Positions 51,053 to 59,599 of a stretch of DNA of 64,000 nucleotides are shown here, piece after piece. The position numbers and the translations under genes were made by a program. Source of the stretch: UBA1672 sp964587815 (GTDB lineage Bacteria > Pseudomonadota > Alphaproteobacteria > Micavibrionales > Micavibrionaceae); assembly GCA_964587815.1 (NCBI GenBank), contig CAZPMH010000008.1, positions 1 through 64,000 of the forward strand. The letters run 5' to 3'. A model generated the notes under the pieces. The model had not been told where the DNA came from and searched no databases. It saw only the letters and a list, made by a program, of their open reading frames with translations. Every line of letters starts with the position of its first letter. The stretch's first letter is position 1.

Positions 51053-52423
51053 ATGACACGAGCGCAGTTGCTATCGCTGATTATGTTCGATATCGGGTTG
51101 CCGATTATCGACGCGATTACAAAGGTCGTGCCTTTGGAAGATCAAGAGCGTGCAAATGCCTCGGTCGCCGCTCTTTTAGATAAGACGATTTTCAACAGTG
51201 ATGAAATTCAAGATACGCTTGATATCAGCGAAGATGATATGGCCAATGTTTACGTGCGTATCAGCATGGCCTCCATTGCGGCGCGTATTATCGCCCTGCA
51301 GTACGAGCGCACGGGGAAATCACCGACGGCCAAAGACATAAAACGATACGTTTCGTCTCTTGATACACTACAAACCTTTTCTGACCGCTACATTCTGGGT
51401 GAATCATTAAGTAAACTATACGCACTGGAATCCCCTGAGGCTACACGCGCGCTGCGGAATATGACCAAGCTGAGTTATTTGGAAAGTTTTGCGCCGATGA
51501 TCGATGTGGTTGTGAATTTCTCGTTTGGTGTTGCCACACAGAAAATGATTCAAGACGTATCGGAAAAGCTGCGCGGCTTTGCTGAGCAATCGCGTGTCGA
51601 TATTCTTGGCACGGGATACACGAACAATCAAGTCAGGGCCAGTGAGCTTGCCATCCTTAAGGTTATGGTCGATTTGTACTGCACATGCCACACGCGCCAG
51701 ACAAAGCTCATTATGGAGATGGATGAAGAGGCGCGCGGTGAAGAGAGCATGTCTAAACATATTGAGGATATCTGGGCATCGTTCGAAAACAGGCTGACCA
51801 TGCTCACGGTTTTAAGCGGCAGTATTATGCCTGACGAACCCGACGAAGAATTGCCCGAGTTGATGAAGCGCATCGAAACGGGCTTGCCGATTGGCGATGA
51901 CATGTCCGGCTCCCTCGGGATCAAAGATGATGGTGTAGGTTTCGGTAATCTTGAAAAGGATGACAAAGACGATAAGAAAGACGACAGCGATAAGGGCGAT
52001 AAAGACAAGGACGATAAAGATGGCGGCGGCGGTAAGAAAATGCCGATGATTTTTAGCATGTCTGAAGATGATGACAATGATCAGGCGGATGCCGAGCGCA
52101 AAGAAAAAGAAGAAGACAAGGCTGTTGATGATCAGGCTGAAAAAGATGAGGACGGCGATAAAGAAGAAGATGTTGAGTTCCCGCGTGCGGTCAGACCTTC
52201 AGCTGCAGCTTCACCGATTGCGCAAATTCTAAACCCGGATGCACCAGTCGCCTCACGCGCCGCGAATGTAGAAGAGAAAAAGCCTGAAACGCAAGAGGCC
52301 GCCAAAAATCAAGACGATAATAAAGACGATGATGATAAGGGCGATAGCGGTAGTGGTGACAGCGCGCCGAAAAAAGGCGTAAGCCCGATGTCTTTCTATG
52401 TTGAGAAATCTGAATCCGCTTAA
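51053..52423 (+). CDS. T4BSS-associated protein with Lys/Asp-rich tail (unknown)
   Basis: A 456-residue protein. The N-terminal 290 residues form a helical, soluble-looking domain. Residues about 310-440 are low complexity, dominated by Asp, Lys and Glu in short repeats with interspersed Ala/Pro, and therefore disordered and highly charged. I do not recognise a family. Its place between a DsbC-like gene and a lytic transglycosylase, just ahead of dotD-dotC-dotB, suggests an accessory or effector-like role in the secretion system. No signal peptide. Confidence 0.6.
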   Translation: MTRAQLLSLIMFDIGLPIIDAITKVVPLEDQERANASVAALLDKTIFNSDEIQDTLDISEDDMANVYVRISMASIAARIIALQYERTGKSPTAKDIKRYVSSLDTLQTFSDRYILGESLSKLYALESPEATRALRNMTKLSYLESFAPMIDVVVNFSFGVATQKMIQDVSEKLRGFAEQSRVDILGTGYTNNQVRASELAILKVMVDLYCTCHTRQTKLIMEMDEEARGEESMSKHIEDIWASFENRLTMLTVLSGSIMPDEPDEELPELMKRIETGLPIGDDMSGSLGIKDDGVGFGNLEKDDKDDKKDDSDKGDKDKDDKDGGGGKKMPMIFSMSEDDDNDQADAERKEKEEDKAVDDQAEKDEDGDKEEDVEFPRAVRPSAAASPIAQILNPDAPVASRAANVEEKKPETQEAAKNQDDNKDDDDKGDSGSGDSAPKKGVSPMSFYVEKSESA

Positions 52424-52494
52424 TTTATTCAGCTTTGTTAACATTCTCGTGCTATATTCAATCATAACTCAAATATTTACGGAGTGTTCGCGCA

Positions 52495-52911
52495 TTGGCT
52501 GCCACGAAAATACTTGCCGCATGTATTATGCTTGCCTCGCAGACTTATGAAGTGCCGCCGGCTGTTTTGGTCGGTATCTATCAGGCTGAGGGCGGTAAGA
52601 TCGGGCAAGAGGTCCGCAATACAAATGGCAGTTATGATTTAGGCCCTATGCAAATTAATACAATATGGTTGGGCGACCTTTCGAAGCGGTGGGGCGTTAG
52701 CAAAGAACAGGCGCGCATTAAAGTGCGTGATGACCCCTGTGCGAACGTTGATGTGGCGGCTTGGATCTTACGAGGGCACCTCAATGAGACAAAAAATTTA
52801 GGGCAAGCTCTGTCGCATTATCACTCAAGAACGCCTCGACATGGGAAAAAATACAAAAAACGTGTTCTTGATTTGATGGAAAAAAACGGTCTTCTGAAAA
52901 ATAATCCCTGA
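52495..52911 (+). CDS. lytic transglycosylase-like (SLT) protein
   Basis: A 138-residue protein with a short SLT lysozyme-like domain: the catalytic Glu32 in GIYQAEGGKIG, then GSYDLGPMQINTIWL and ILRGHLNETKNLGQALSHYHSR. Such small muramidases are regularly encoded in conjugation and type IV secretion loci, where they open peptidoglycan for the apparatus. The start is a TTG at 52495 behind GGAGTG, the only plausible ribosome binding site. A weak signal-like N-terminus may export it. It ends in a hairpin with a T-rich tail. Confidence 0.8.
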   Translation: MAATKILAACIMLASQTYEVPPAVLVGIYQAEGGKIGQEVRNTNGSYDLGPMQINTIWLGDLSKRWGVSKEQARIKVRDDPCANVDVAAWILRGHLNETKNLGQALSHYHSRTPRHGKKYKKRVLDLMEKNGLLKNNP

Positions 52912-52940
52912 GCATGAAATTCAGGCTCAGTCTTATTTTT
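52908..52940 (+). terminator. terminator-like hairpin before dotD
   Basis: A six-pair stem (52908-52913 with 52925-52930) overlaps the stop codon of the transglycosylase gene and is followed by TCTTATTTTT. It separates that gene from dotD, which then needs its own promoter in the AT-rich 160 bases ahead of it. Confidence 0.5.
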
Positions 52941-53102
52941 CATGGCATTTAAATAACAAAACAGGTCGTATATAATTTAATTTTGTAAAAAAAACGGGCA
53001 TTTATCTATAATTTTGTGTATTGTTGTTCTTGATTTAAGTAAAGATTTTGTCTAATATTTTTTATGGACAAGATGTCTTTCGTTTTAGGGTTTTAATTTA
53101 TT

Positions 53103-53615
53103 ATGTTTCGTAACCATTTCGCTTTACCTCTCATCGCTGGTCTTCTTTTAACATCGGGGTGTGCTCAGACACATTCTGCAAAATTTAGTGGCGGCAGTCC
53201 TCAGATCGTCGCTTCGCCTGATAGTGTATCGGCAATGCTGGCTGAATCCGCAGCGCGCGCATCAACAGCACTTGAAACATTGGCGGCTGTAGAGAGCGCC
53301 AGAACGCCAACCGCAGCAATGTCACCGATTAGTGATGTTCCAACAGAATTACGCCGTGCGATCTCAGTCAACTGGGTCGGGCCGATTGAACCAATTGCAA
53401 AAACTTTGGCTGATCGCGCAGGTTACGGATTCCTTGTTTTGGGTAATCAGCCGGCCGTTCCGGTGGTTGTTTCCGTTGACGCTGAAAATACGCGCGTTGT
53501 AGATGTTTTGAGAGATGTCGGATTACAACTTGGCATGCGCGGCGACGTAAAGGTTGATGCGAATGCCCGTATGGTTGAAATCTACTATGCTCCAAACTCC
53601 GGTGTTGGCGGTTAA
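53103..53615 (+). CDS. dotD: DotD, outer-membrane lipoprotein of a type IVB secretion system
   Basis: A 170-residue lipoprotein with a lipobox (LLLTSGC, Cys20) and a C-terminal periplasmic domain of secretin-N/NolW-like type (ISVNWVGPIEPIAKTLADRAGY...NTRVVDVLRDVGLQL). DotD, with DotC, helps place the DotH secretin-like ring in the outer membrane in Legionella; in IncI plasmids the equivalent is TraH. Followed by dotC, dotB and icmT in the IncI order. Confidence 0.82.
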   Translation: MFRNHFALPLIAGLLLTSGCAQTHSAKFSGGSPQIVASPDSVSAMLAESAARASTALETLAAVESARTPTAAMSPISDVPTELRRAISVNWVGPIEPIAKTLADRAGYGFLVLGNQPAVPVVVSVDAENTRVVDVLRDVGLQLGMRGDVKVDANARMVEIYYAPNSGVGG

Positions 53616-53640
53616 TCAGACTTTAAGGACCTCTTCTATT

Positions 53641-54504
53641 ATGCGTATTTTGCTGACAACAGGTTTTTGTGCACTACTTGCGGGTTCCGCACTGGTCGGT
53701 TTTTCATTACCCTCTCAAGCTAATTTGCCCGTTGACAACGAAGAGCCGATAACTGAGGCCGATGAAGAGCCTGTGGAATTGCAGGATCTTTTAAAATATA
53801 AGCCAAAAACCAAACAAGAGAAAAAAGACGAGTTGCCGCTTGATATCCGCAAAGAAGCGATTATTGAGGCTGCAATTTCTTTTGGTGCGCGTGGCGGATT
53901 GGCAAAGCGCACATATGAAATACGTCAAGAACTGGACGTGCGTGCGCGTTTGCTTGATAAAGTTTTCAATTTCTCCAATCTTTTGATCGCTGCTCCATCG
54001 GGCCTTTTGATTGAGCCGCCGATTATTTCTGAAAACTTTAATTCCATGATTATTGACGTCAACGGCCAGACCGCAGCTGTTTCTGACCGTATGCTCAATA
54101 TCATTAGAAATGCGCGCATTGTGTCTACTTCACGTGACTGGCGCGTGTATTTAGAACGCGAGTGGGGTGAAGTTTTGCCTCCGCCAGATATTCTCCTTCC
54201 CCAGAACCACGAAGAACGAGTCGTTTGGTACGAAAATGTTCAAAAAGGCTGGGATTACGGCATCAAGCAGGCTGATGAGATCTTTAAAGATGACCTTGCT
54301 CGTCTAGAATCTGATTTCCAAGGCATGATCAGATACCGTATGCTGCTTGCTCAAGGCATGGTTTCACCTCCCTATGCTCTTCAAATCGACCGCGGTATTA
54401 CCGGTGGTGGTGACGAAATGCGCATCGGAGATCGCGCCGTCCAAATTACAGGTGTTCCTGAACTTATGACCGGAGCGGAGACATGGAAGCCCGCAAGCCG
54501 GTAA
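53641..54504 (+). CDS. dotC: DotC, type IVB secretion outer-membrane-associated protein
   Basis: A 287-residue protein with a signal peptide (hydrophobic core 6-24, cut near SQA, residue 27) and the DotC pattern: RKEAIIEAAISFGARGGLAKRTYEI, then NFSNLLIAAPSGLLIEPPII and RDWRVYLEREWGEVLPPP. It corresponds to TraI of IncI plasmids. The start at 53641 is behind AAGGACCTC; it overlaps dotB by 22 bases, so the genes are coupled. Legionella DotC is a lipoprotein; no clear lipobox is seen here. Confidence 0.85.
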   Translation: MRILLTTGFCALLAGSALVGFSLPSQANLPVDNEEPITEADEEPVELQDLLKYKPKTKQEKKDELPLDIRKEAIIEAAISFGARGGLAKRTYEIRQELDVRARLLDKVFNFSNLLIAAPSGLLIEPPIISENFNSMIIDVNGQTAAVSDRMLNIIRNARIVSTSRDWRVYLEREWGEVLPPPDILLPQNHEERVVWYENVQKGWDYGIKQADEIFKDDLARLESDFQGMIRYRMLLAQGMVSPPYALQIDRGITGGGDEMRIGDRAVQITGVPELMTGAETWKPASR

Positions 54505-55640
54505 GCCTTGTAAAGGCAGAAGATAGCCATGCGGAAACGTGGCCTGACGAACCCCAGCGATTCTCAGAAGAAGATGTCGATGACTTTCTTTTGTGGTGCG
54601 TAAAGCAGAACTCTTCAGATATTAGTATTCAAAGTGAGCGCCCCGTTTATAACGAAATTAACGGTGAACTTTATCCGGGAACATTCCGTGCGATTGATGC
54701 TGCGGATATGTCGGTCTTCTTACAAAAACTTTACGGGCCTGAGGCACAAGCGCGATTGGCTTCTGCAAAAGACCTCGATGTGTCTTACGAGATCAGGCCC
54801 GATCGATATACGCGCATTCGCTTTCGTGTGAATATTACGGCGATTCTTACAAAAGGGCGTGACGGCGCGCAGATTACGATGCGTAGTTTGCCGAGTGAGC
54901 CGCCAACCATGAAAGACCTGAATATTGAGCAGGAGATTATGGATAACTGGGCTCCGCGTCAGGGCTTAGTGATTATCACAGGGCCGACCGGTTCGGGTAA
55001 AAGTACGTTGCTTGCTGCAGGAAACCGCATGTTGCTGGAGCGTCCGCGTGGTTGCGGTAAAATGCTGACTTATGAGGCGCCGATTGAATATGTATATGAC
55101 AATATTCAAAGTCCGCGCTCTCTTGTCTCGCAAACAGAAATTCCACGCCACCTGCCCGATTTTGCGCACGGGATTCGTAATGCCTTGCGCCGTAAACCTG
55201 AAGTTATTCTGGTTGGTGAGGCGCGTGACAGAGAGACGATTAACGCTTCTATCGAGGCGGCCCAGACGGGTCACGCGGTTTATACAACAACCCACACACT
55301 TGGCGTTGCGAATACGGTTCAGCGTATGTTGTCATCCTATGAAATGGATGAACGTGAAGAACGCGCGGTTGCACTGGTCGAGACATTGCGTCTTATCGTA
55401 ACGCAAGCCTTGGTTCCGCGTGTCGGCGGTGGGCGTTGCGGTGTAAGGGAATGGATGATCTTCCCTGATGAAGTGCGCGAAAAGTTAATGGACATGCATT
55501 TTACAAAGTGGCCGAACGAGATTCAGCGTAGTGTTGCGCAGTACGGACAAACCATGCAGACATCCGCGGCGATGGCCTTTGAAGAGGGCCAGATTAATCG
55601 CCGAAGCTATTTGATGCTGTCATCAAGCACGGGCGCATAA
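54483..55640 (+). CDS. dotB: DotB, type IVB secretion ATPase
   Basis: A 385-residue secretion ATPase of the PilT/VirB11 superfamily. The Walker A motif GPTGSGKST lies at 167-175, with VILVGEARDRETINASIEAAQTGH as Walker B and His box region, and HTLGVANTVQRML after it. DotB (TraJ in IncI plasmids) powers substrate transfer or assembly at the cytosolic face. Length and motifs are normal. Starts inside dotC behind GGAGCGGAG. Confidence 0.9.
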   Translation: MEARKPVSLVKAEDSHAETWPDEPQRFSEEDVDDFLLWCVKQNSSDISIQSERPVYNEINGELYPGTFRAIDAADMSVFLQKLYGPEAQARLASAKDLDVSYEIRPDRYTRIRFRVNITAILTKGRDGAQITMRSLPSEPPTMKDLNIEQEIMDNWAPRQGLVIITGPTGSGKSTLLAAGNRMLLERPRGCGKMLTYEAPIEYVYDNIQSPRSLVSQTEIPRHLPDFAHGIRNALRRKPEVILVGEARDRETINASIEAAQTGHAVYTTTHTLGVANTVQRMLSSYEMDEREERAVALVETLRLIVTQALVPRVGGGRCGVREWMIFPDEVREKLMDMHFTKWPNEIQRSVAQYGQTMQTSAAMAFEEGQINRRSYLMLSSSTGA

Positions 55641-55732
55641 TTTTATTTCATTTCAATTTTTGTCTTTAACCAAAGATTTAATTTTGGATGATATCCTTGT
55701 TTTTTGAGTGGAAAATATATTAGACTATTCTC

Positions 55733-56029
55733 ATGGTAAAAGAGTTAGAGAACATTGAAGCAAAGATGAATTGGCATTGGCGCGATACTATGCGCACAAT
55801 ACGATTCATGAGCTTTGACGCACGCTGTGCTTTTCTTATTCCTGTTTGGCTTTTATATCTGAGATGGTCGACCATCATTTTGTCTTTTGTCGTTTTCTAC
55901 ACCTTTAAATTCCTTGAAAATAAGGGCTTAACTTTTCCTGCCGCTCTTCGTGCGTTGCGATGCTGGTTATTGGGGAACGAGCGGCCGGGAGTTATCGGCG
56001 AACAGCACAAGTTCCTCGATTACGGATGA
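55733..56029 (+). CDS. icmT: IcmT/TraK-like type IVB secretion protein
   Basis: A 98-residue protein with the IcmT signature NWHWRDTMRTIRFMSFDARC, two hydrophobic segments in the middle, and FKFLENKGLTFPAALRALRCW in the C-terminal third. In Legionella IcmT has a role in pore function and effector export; in IncI plasmids it is TraK, next after the DotB homologue, exactly as here. The start may be at 55733 or the ATG at 55766. Confidence 0.85.
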   Translation: MVKELENIEAKMNWHWRDTMRTIRFMSFDARCAFLIPVWLLYLRWSTIILSFVVFYTFKFLENKGLTFPAALRALRCWLLGNERPGVIGEQHKFLDYG

Positions 56030-56180
56030 TCCTTTATACGCCGCTTTGTGCGTAAAGATACACGAATTTCGCGCCCCTACTTAATGCTTGAATTTTTATT
56101 CAGTCCGCTATACCCTATGTGATGTTTACGTAAGAACATGTTGTTCTTAAAACACAATTTCTCTGAGGGATATAGAAAAC

Positions 56181-57689
56181 ATGTCATCAAAATACAATCG
56201 GACTCTTCTTACAACTTGCGCTTCCGTTTTGGCTCTCGGCCTCGTTTCAGCGCCGTCATCTTATGCCGGATTTGAATGGACGCCGCCCGAGAAAAAAGAA
56301 GTACCCGCGCCGATTGTTCGTGATGTCCCGCCTGCCGTTGTTCCTGCCCCTGTTATCAGAGCGCCGTTGGAAACCGAAGAGCCCGCCCCTGAGGTGCGCG
56401 TTGAGGACATCGAGCCTGTCATCAAAGAACAGCCCATGCCTGTTGTTGTTTCTGAAGATGCGCCTGAAAAGGCTGTTGAGGCAATTGCAGACGCGCCTGA
56501 GCCGATGTCTAAACCTGTTGTTCAAGTTGAGACCCCGCAGATCGCTATTCCCGCAGAGCCTGTAGATGATATGCCTGAGCAAGTCGTGGAAGAGGTTGCC
56601 GCGCCTGTCGTTGAAACAGCCCCCGCCCCTGTGATGCCGGAAATGCCTGCTGAAATTGAAGATGAGGCTGACACTGTTGCCGATACTGTGCCTGTTGTCA
56701 TTGACGATGTGCAGGAAGAGGCAGCACAGCAAACTACGGATTTGGAGGAGGCGCTCGACTCTCTTCCTGATGAAAGTGTACCGTCAGTGGTTCGTGATGT
56801 TGAGCCGGATGTTCCTGATGAAGAGATGATTGAGGAAGCGGTGGAGCAGGCAATCGAGGAGGTTCCTGCGCCCGAGGATATCATTGATGCAACGCCGCCC
56901 ACACAGGATAATACGCTTGCAATAAAGCCTTTCCCCGAGACGGATGAAAGCATGGCAAGTGGTGAAGCTGTTGTTTTGCCCGCTGATGAAGATGTCGATA
57001 TAAAAGATCTACAGCCCGAAGATGTTGTCGTTAAAGATGATCTGCGTGTGCAGGATCCTTCACCGAAAGAAGATATTTCATGGGAAATTCCTGAAGACTT
57101 CTACACGATTGAAGGGTTCGGTTCCGATCTTCCGCTGGCACTTGCTTTACGCCAGATTGTGCCTGCGCATTACGCGTTTTCATTCGGATCAGGCGTGAAC
57201 CCCGGTGAATCCGTTTCTTGGGATGGTGGTAAACCTTGGAATGAAGTTTTGGCTGATACGCTGGATACAATTGATGTTCAGTACAAAATTGACGATAAAA
57301 AGGTGATTTTAAAGAAGAAGATCATGCCTTCTCCCCCTGCGATTATGGAAGATAAGCAAGGTGCGTTGGATGTACAAGGCAATGAAGCAAACGATGAGGC
57401 TGTAAAAATTGCCAGCCTTGTGACATCGCAGAGCAAGCCAGTCATTGAGAAAAACGTTAAGCAGGCAGATGAAGCTGTCGCGTACGCTGATGTTGCATCG
57501 GTTGTACCGAAAATCCAATCATTGGAAGAGAAAGCAGATTCTGAATCACCACTGGACAATATTTACGGCAAAAAAACGGACGACCCGTATGATGGTATAA
57601 AAACCAGCGCTGTCGTGCCGGAGCCCAAGCCGAACACAGAACCGAAAACAGCGAACGCCGAAGCATTGTCAGGCGCAAAAAAAAAATAA
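56181..57689 (+). CDS. TcpQ/PilL-like envelope protein, upstream part of a split gene
   Basis: A 502-residue protein with a signal peptide (cut near SSYA, residue 28). Residues about 30-290 are a Pro/Glu/Val/Ala-rich disordered region. A compact C-terminal domain follows (about 300-385, FYTIEGFGSDLPLALALRQIVPAHYAF) of the STN/PilL-N type. The frame closes at TAA directly after ten A residues (57677-57686). Loss of one A would continue it into the downstream frame and give an 868-residue protein. Placed right after icmT, it is probably an envelope component of the same T4BSS. Confidence 0.7.
   Translation: MSSKYNRTLLTTCASVLALGLVSAPSSYAGFEWTPPEKKEVPAPIVRDVPPAVVPAPVIRAPLETEEPAPEVRVEDIEPVIKEQPMPVVVSEDAPEKAVEAIADAPEPMSKPVVQVETPQIAIPAEPVDDMPEQVVEEVAAPVVETAPAPVMPEMPAEIEDEADTVADTVPVVIDDVQEEAAQQTTDLEEALDSLPDESVPSVVRDVEPDVPDEEMIEEAVEQAIEEVPAPEDIIDATPPTQDNTLAIKPFPETDESMASGEAVVLPADEDVDIKDLQPEDVVVKDDLRVQDPSPKEDISWEIPEDFYTIEGFGSDLPLALALRQIVPAHYAFSFGSGVNPGESVSWDGGKPWNEVLADTLDTIDVQYKIDDKKVILKKKIMPSPPAIMEDKQGALDVQGNEANDEAVKIASLVTSQSKPVIEKNVKQADEAVAYADVASVVPKIQSLEEKADSESPLDNIYGKKTDDPYDGIKTSAVVPEPKPNTEPKTANAEALSGAKKK
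57677..57686 (+). other. A10 run at frame break (frameshift or slippage site)
   Basis: Ten consecutive A residues stand immediately before the TAA at 57687. The next frame is open from 57601 to 58788 and continues the same acidic linker. Removal of one A or addition of two fuses the frames. Runs of nine or more A are known sites of polymerase slippage, replication error and sequencing error. Confidence 0.75.
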
Positions 57690-57960
57690 TTCAAGCGTAG
57701 AGCAATCCGTAGCAAAAATTGAGCCGAGTGAAAGCTCGTTCCCTGACGCGGAAAATTTAGACTTTGTTGATGCTGATGCCGATTCTTCCGAAAGTGCGAA
57801 GGATGAAGGTCTTCCTGTTTTTGAAGCCGACCCTGATGAAGAGGATCAAGCTACAGCTGAAAAGGAAGAGAAAAAGGGTTTTGGTAAACGCGTTTTAGGG
57901 TTTTTCGGTTTCGGGAAGAAGGACGCTGAAGAGCAAGCTGGGACTGCGAATGAAAGCGTT

Positions 57961-58788
57961 ATGGATTTGCAGCCAGCGCCTGCACTCACCGCAGATGATG
58001 CACCCGACGATGTTACTGATGAAGAGCAATCAGCTGTTCTTGACTCCGGCACGCCGAACAGCCCTTCCGAGCAAATTATTTGGGACAGCGGCATTGCGGA
58101 ACAAGCCGAGGATACGACGCCTGATAACGCGCCGATAAGCTTGGTTTCCCACCAAGGCATGGGGCAAGTTGGCGTTTTTACATCCGCTGAAGATGCCGCA
58201 ATTTTAAGCCGTGTCAAATCTCCTGAACGATTACAGGTTGTTAAAAAAGACAGTGCCCTCGGTCAGGCAATAAACATGAGCGCGAAGACTGCCGTAGAAG
58301 AGACGCCCGAACCTATTGAGCAGGTGGCTGAGGTGGTAGAGGACATAGCTCCTGCTGAGGACGAGGCCGTTGCTGAAGTTGCTGCTGATGCACCGGTTGA
58401 AGTCCCTGACGTCGCAACTCCTCAAGAAGAGATGATTAGTGTTGCTGAAGCGACGCCTAATCCTATTTCTGAGCTTGATGATATCGTTGAGGAGACCGCC
58501 ACAGTTGCCGTTACAACTGAGATCAACGCACCTGATGATTTAAATGTACGCGTTTGGCAAGCCAAGGACGGCAGAGATTTGAAACGTGTTCTAACGCGTT
58601 GGAGCGTGGTTGAAAATATCAAACTGGATTGGGATGCCGAGAAAAACTACACGCTTGATAAAGATGTGTTTGTAAAAGGCACGTTTAAAAATGCGCTTGA
58701 AACGCTTTTCGGGCGCGGCATGGATGATGCGCCGGATTATGAATTGAGCAACTCACCTGATTATGTTCTGCGCGTTAGCGATAGGTAA
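57961..58788 (+). CDS. TcpQ C-terminal domain protein, downstream part of split gene
   Basis: A 275-residue frame whose start codon has no good ribosome binding site; the same frame is open upstream back to 57601, so it is better read as the continuation of the preceding gene. A disordered acidic linker leads to a TcpQ C-terminal domain (about the last 80 residues: VWQAKDGRDLKRVLTRWSV, then FKNALETLFGRG), as in toxin-coregulated pilus protein Q and IncI PilL-type proteins. The TcpQ domain interacts with an outer-membrane secretin in TcpQ itself. Confidence 0.7.
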   Translation: MDLQPAPALTADDAPDDVTDEEQSAVLDSGTPNSPSEQIIWDSGIAEQAEDTTPDNAPISLVSHQGMGQVGVFTSAEDAAILSRVKSPERLQVVKKDSALGQAINMSAKTAVEETPEPIEQVAEVVEDIAPAEDEAVAEVAADAPVEVPDVATPQEEMISVAEATPNPISELDDIVEETATVAVTTEINAPDDLNVRVWQAKDGRDLKRVLTRWSVVENIKLDWDAEKNYTLDKDVFVKGTFKNALETLFGRGMDDAPDYELSNSPDYVLRVSDR

Positions 58789-58796
58789 GCACATCA

Positions 58797-59555
58797 TCAT
58801 TCTTTGATATTGTAATATGAGCCGAAAGCGGCAATGGAGCGGGCGACATATTCGGCTGCTCCTTTTTTGAACAGCAAATGGTCAGCTTTATCTAAGGATA
58901 TAAAGCTTTTCGGATGTTTCGCACTCTCATAAAGCTCTGCGGCGTGGTCTATCGCAACCGTTTCATCGACGGGGCTGTGCAGAATCAGGAGTGCTTTTTT
59001 CAGTGATGAGAGCGTATTGGTTATGTTTTGCTGTCGCGCATCGTCCAAAAATTGCTTTTTTATTTTGAACGGGCGGCCGGCAAGCATCACATCAGCCTCG
59101 CCTTCTTGTTCTATCTTCTCCACGTCGGCCTCGAATTGCTTAATAACGTTCGTTGCGTTTGACGGGCTGCCGATAACGGCGACGCTTTTGCATTCAGGCA
59201 CTTTTGAGGCGGCGATTAAGGTTGCCGTGCCGCCCAAGGAATGCCCGATCATCAGGGCGGGGCTTTGCAAATTTTCCTTCATATATTCTGCGGCACATAC
59301 TAAATCCTGAACGTTTGAAGAAAAATTAGTGTTTTGGAAGTCACCGCTGCTGTTACCCAGACCTGTAAAATCAAAACGGAAAACGGCGATGCCATATTTG
59401 TTGAGGGTTTTTACAATATCATTCGCGGGCTTTATGGCCTTTGTACAGGTAAAGCAATGGGCAAAAAGCGCGTAGTAGCGCGGTTCACTGCTCGGAACAT
59501 CCAGTTTTGCCGCCAGAATATCGCCTTGCGCGCCTTTAAATTCAATTTTTGCCAT
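58797..59555 (-). CDS. alpha/beta hydrolase
   Basis: A 252-residue serine hydrolase. Nucleophile Ser106 is in MIGHSLGGTAT, the acid in LLILHSPVDETVAI and His in DKADHLLF. It matches the N-terminal hydrolase half of bifunctional hydrolase/OsmC proteins (FAHCFTCTKAIKPANDI), here without the OsmC domain. Probable esterase or lipase-like role; substrate unknown. Converges on the split T4BSS gene and lies downstream of flgL on the same strand. Confidence 0.85.
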   Translation of the reverse strand: MAKIEFKGAQGDILAAKLDVPSSEPRYYALFAHCFTCTKAIKPANDIVKTLNKYGIAVFRFDFTGLGNSSGDFQNTNFSSNVQDLVCAAEYMKENLQSPALMIGHSLGGTATLIAASKVPECKSVAVIGSPSNATNVIKQFEADVEKIEQEGEADVMLAGRPFKIKKQFLDDARQQNITNTLSSLKKALLILHSPVDETVAIDHAAELYESAKHPKSFISLDKADHLLFKKGAAEYVARSIAAFGSYYNIKE

Positions 59556-59599
59556 AACCCTGCCTTACATCCGTTGACATGCAGAATCATGATATCGGT

